From Eikenella halliae (GTDB lineage Bacteria; Pseudomonadota; Gammaproteobacteria; Burkholderiales; Neisseriaceae), in the NCBI RefSeq assembly GCF_001648475.1, contig NZ_LXSQ01000020.1, positions 1 to 64,000 on the forward strand: a DNA stretch of 64,000 bases, given 5' to 3'. Positions 63,224 to 64,000 of the stretch are shown piece by piece. The position numbers and the translations under genes were made by a program. The notes beneath the pieces are model-generated. The model was not told where the DNA came from. It saw only the letters and a list, made by a program, of their open reading frames with translations, and did not search any database. Each line of letters opens with the position of its first letter. The stretch's first letter is position 1.

Positions 63224-64000
63224 ATGGCTGATGCCGATATGAAAGCCGCCGCCGAGGCGGATTTAGTGTATAAGCTGGAAGACAAGCCGCCGTTTGCCAA
63301 TGCGCTGTTGAGCGCGATAACGCATTTGCTGGCGATTTTTGTGCCGATGGTTACGCCGGCGCTGATTGTGGGTGGTGCGCTGAAACTGCCTGCGGAAACC
63401 ACGGCTTATTTGGTTTCGATGGCGATGGTGGCTTCCGGCATCGGCACGTTTTTGCAGGTGAGCCGCTTCGGGCCGGTGGGCTCGGGACTGCTTTCGATTC
63501 AGTCGGTAAACTTTTCCTTTGTGGGCGTGATGATTTCGCTGGGTTTGGGCATGCGCGAAGGTGGACTGAGCGAGTCGGCGATGCTGTCCACGCTGTTGGG
63601 CGTGTCGTTTGCCGGGGCGTTTTTGATTTGCGCTTCGGCTTGGGCGCTGCCTTATTTGAAACGGGTGATTACGCCTACGGTGAGCGGCGTGGTGGTGCTG
63701 CTGATCGGCTTGAGCCTGATTGATATTGGCATCACTGATTTCGGCGGCGGTTTCGGCGCGAAGGGCACGGATGCTTTCGGTTCGGTGCAGAATATCGGCT
63801 TGGCGGGGTTTGTGTTGGTTATCGTGTTGCTGTTCAACTGTATGCGCAATCCGTTTTTGCGCATGAGCGGCATCGCGGTGGGGCTGGTGGCCGGTTATAT
63901 TGCCGCGCTGGCGATGGGTATGGTGGATTTTTCGCCGCTGCAAAACACGCCGCTGTTCACGCTGCCTGTGCCGTTTAAATATGGCTTTGCCTTTGATTGG
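63224..64000 (+). CDS. NCS2-family xanthine/uracil permease, N-terminal part
   Basis: The gene runs off the right edge; the first 259 residues are visible from ATG 63224 (MADADMKAAAEADLVYKLED). The segments ANALLSAITHLLAIFVPMV, FLQVSRFGPVGSGLLSIQ and PVPFKYGFAFDW match nucleobase:cation symporter-2 proteins, closer to the xanthine/urate permeases (XanQ, UacT) than to UraA. At least six transmembrane helices are present. It imports a purine by proton symport. Substrate is not decided. Confidence 0.85.
   Translation, partial: MADADMKAAAEADLVYKLEDKPPFANALLSAITHLLAIFVPMVTPALIVGGALKLPAETTAYLVSMAMVASGIGTFLQVSRFGPVGSGLLSIQSVNFSFVGVMISLGLGMREGGLSESAMLSTLLGVSFAGAFLICASAWALPYLKRVITPTVSGVVVLLIGLSLIDIGITDFGGGFGAKGTDAFGSVQNIGLAGFVLVIVLLFNCMRNPFLRMSGIAVGLVAGYIAALAMGMVDFSPLQNTPLFTLPVPFKYGFAFDW

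Overview
The window is a gene-dense, mostly housekeeping chromosome segment from a Neisseriaceae bacterium, most probably Eikenella. The main evidence is the 12-base DNA uptake sequence AGGCTACCTGAA (the Eikenella dialect), which occurs dozens of times on both strands, often as inverted pairs that make transcription terminators. Correia-type miniature elements (TATAGTGRATTAA ... TTAATCCACTATA, about 105 bp) and the gene content (lolA, scpA, nrdR, bioH, anmK, ubiUVT) fit the same family. No rRNA, tRNA, CRISPR array, prophage or complete insertion sequence was recognised.

Layout. 1-9.6 kb: end of an outer-membrane barrel gene, a CcoI-type copper ATPase, a small AT-rich toxin/immunity remnant between two 124-bp direct repeats, nnrE, an SbmA-like transporter and unknown genes. 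9.8-18 kb: pepN, a free-standing CZB protein, asd divergent from gap, then a TPP riboswitch with terminator controlling thiM-thiD. 18-32 kb: a fused pabB-pabC, anmK, argH, nrdR, aspS, a DUF502 gene with a decayed second 3' end nearby, a Zur-box-controlled rpmE2-rpmJ2 pair, rlpA, trmL and comF. 32-47 kb: bioH-bioC, pbpG, clpX, rpsB-tsf, polA, lolA, gph, lipoproteins, a CinA-like protein, and a frameshifted quinone-reductase-type gene beside its ArsR regulator. 48-49.5 kb: an AT-rich anti-phage dCTP deaminase. 49.6-57 kb: alaS, then the oxygen-independent ubiquinone genes ubiU, ubiV and ubiT, with an FNR site placed for class II activation of ubiU. 57-64 kb: tandem thioesterases, scpA, an RpiB-fold protein, a T4 Rnl1-like RNA kinase-ligase, two unknown genes and the start of an NCS2 purine permease.

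A recurrent theme is mosaicism readable from the uptake-sequence dialect. Several genes (pabB-pabC, polA, alaS, the ubi region, the RNA ligase) contain the Neisseria dialects AGGCCGTCTGAA or AGGTCGTCTGAA. The deaminase/alaS terminator and the tautomerase gene carry Kingella-type dialects (AGGCAGCCTGAA, AAGCAGCCTGCA). The simplest reading is import by natural transformation from other oral Neisseriaceae. The strongest accessory candidates are the dCTP deaminase, the RNA kinase-ligase and the truncated toxin/immunity cassette.
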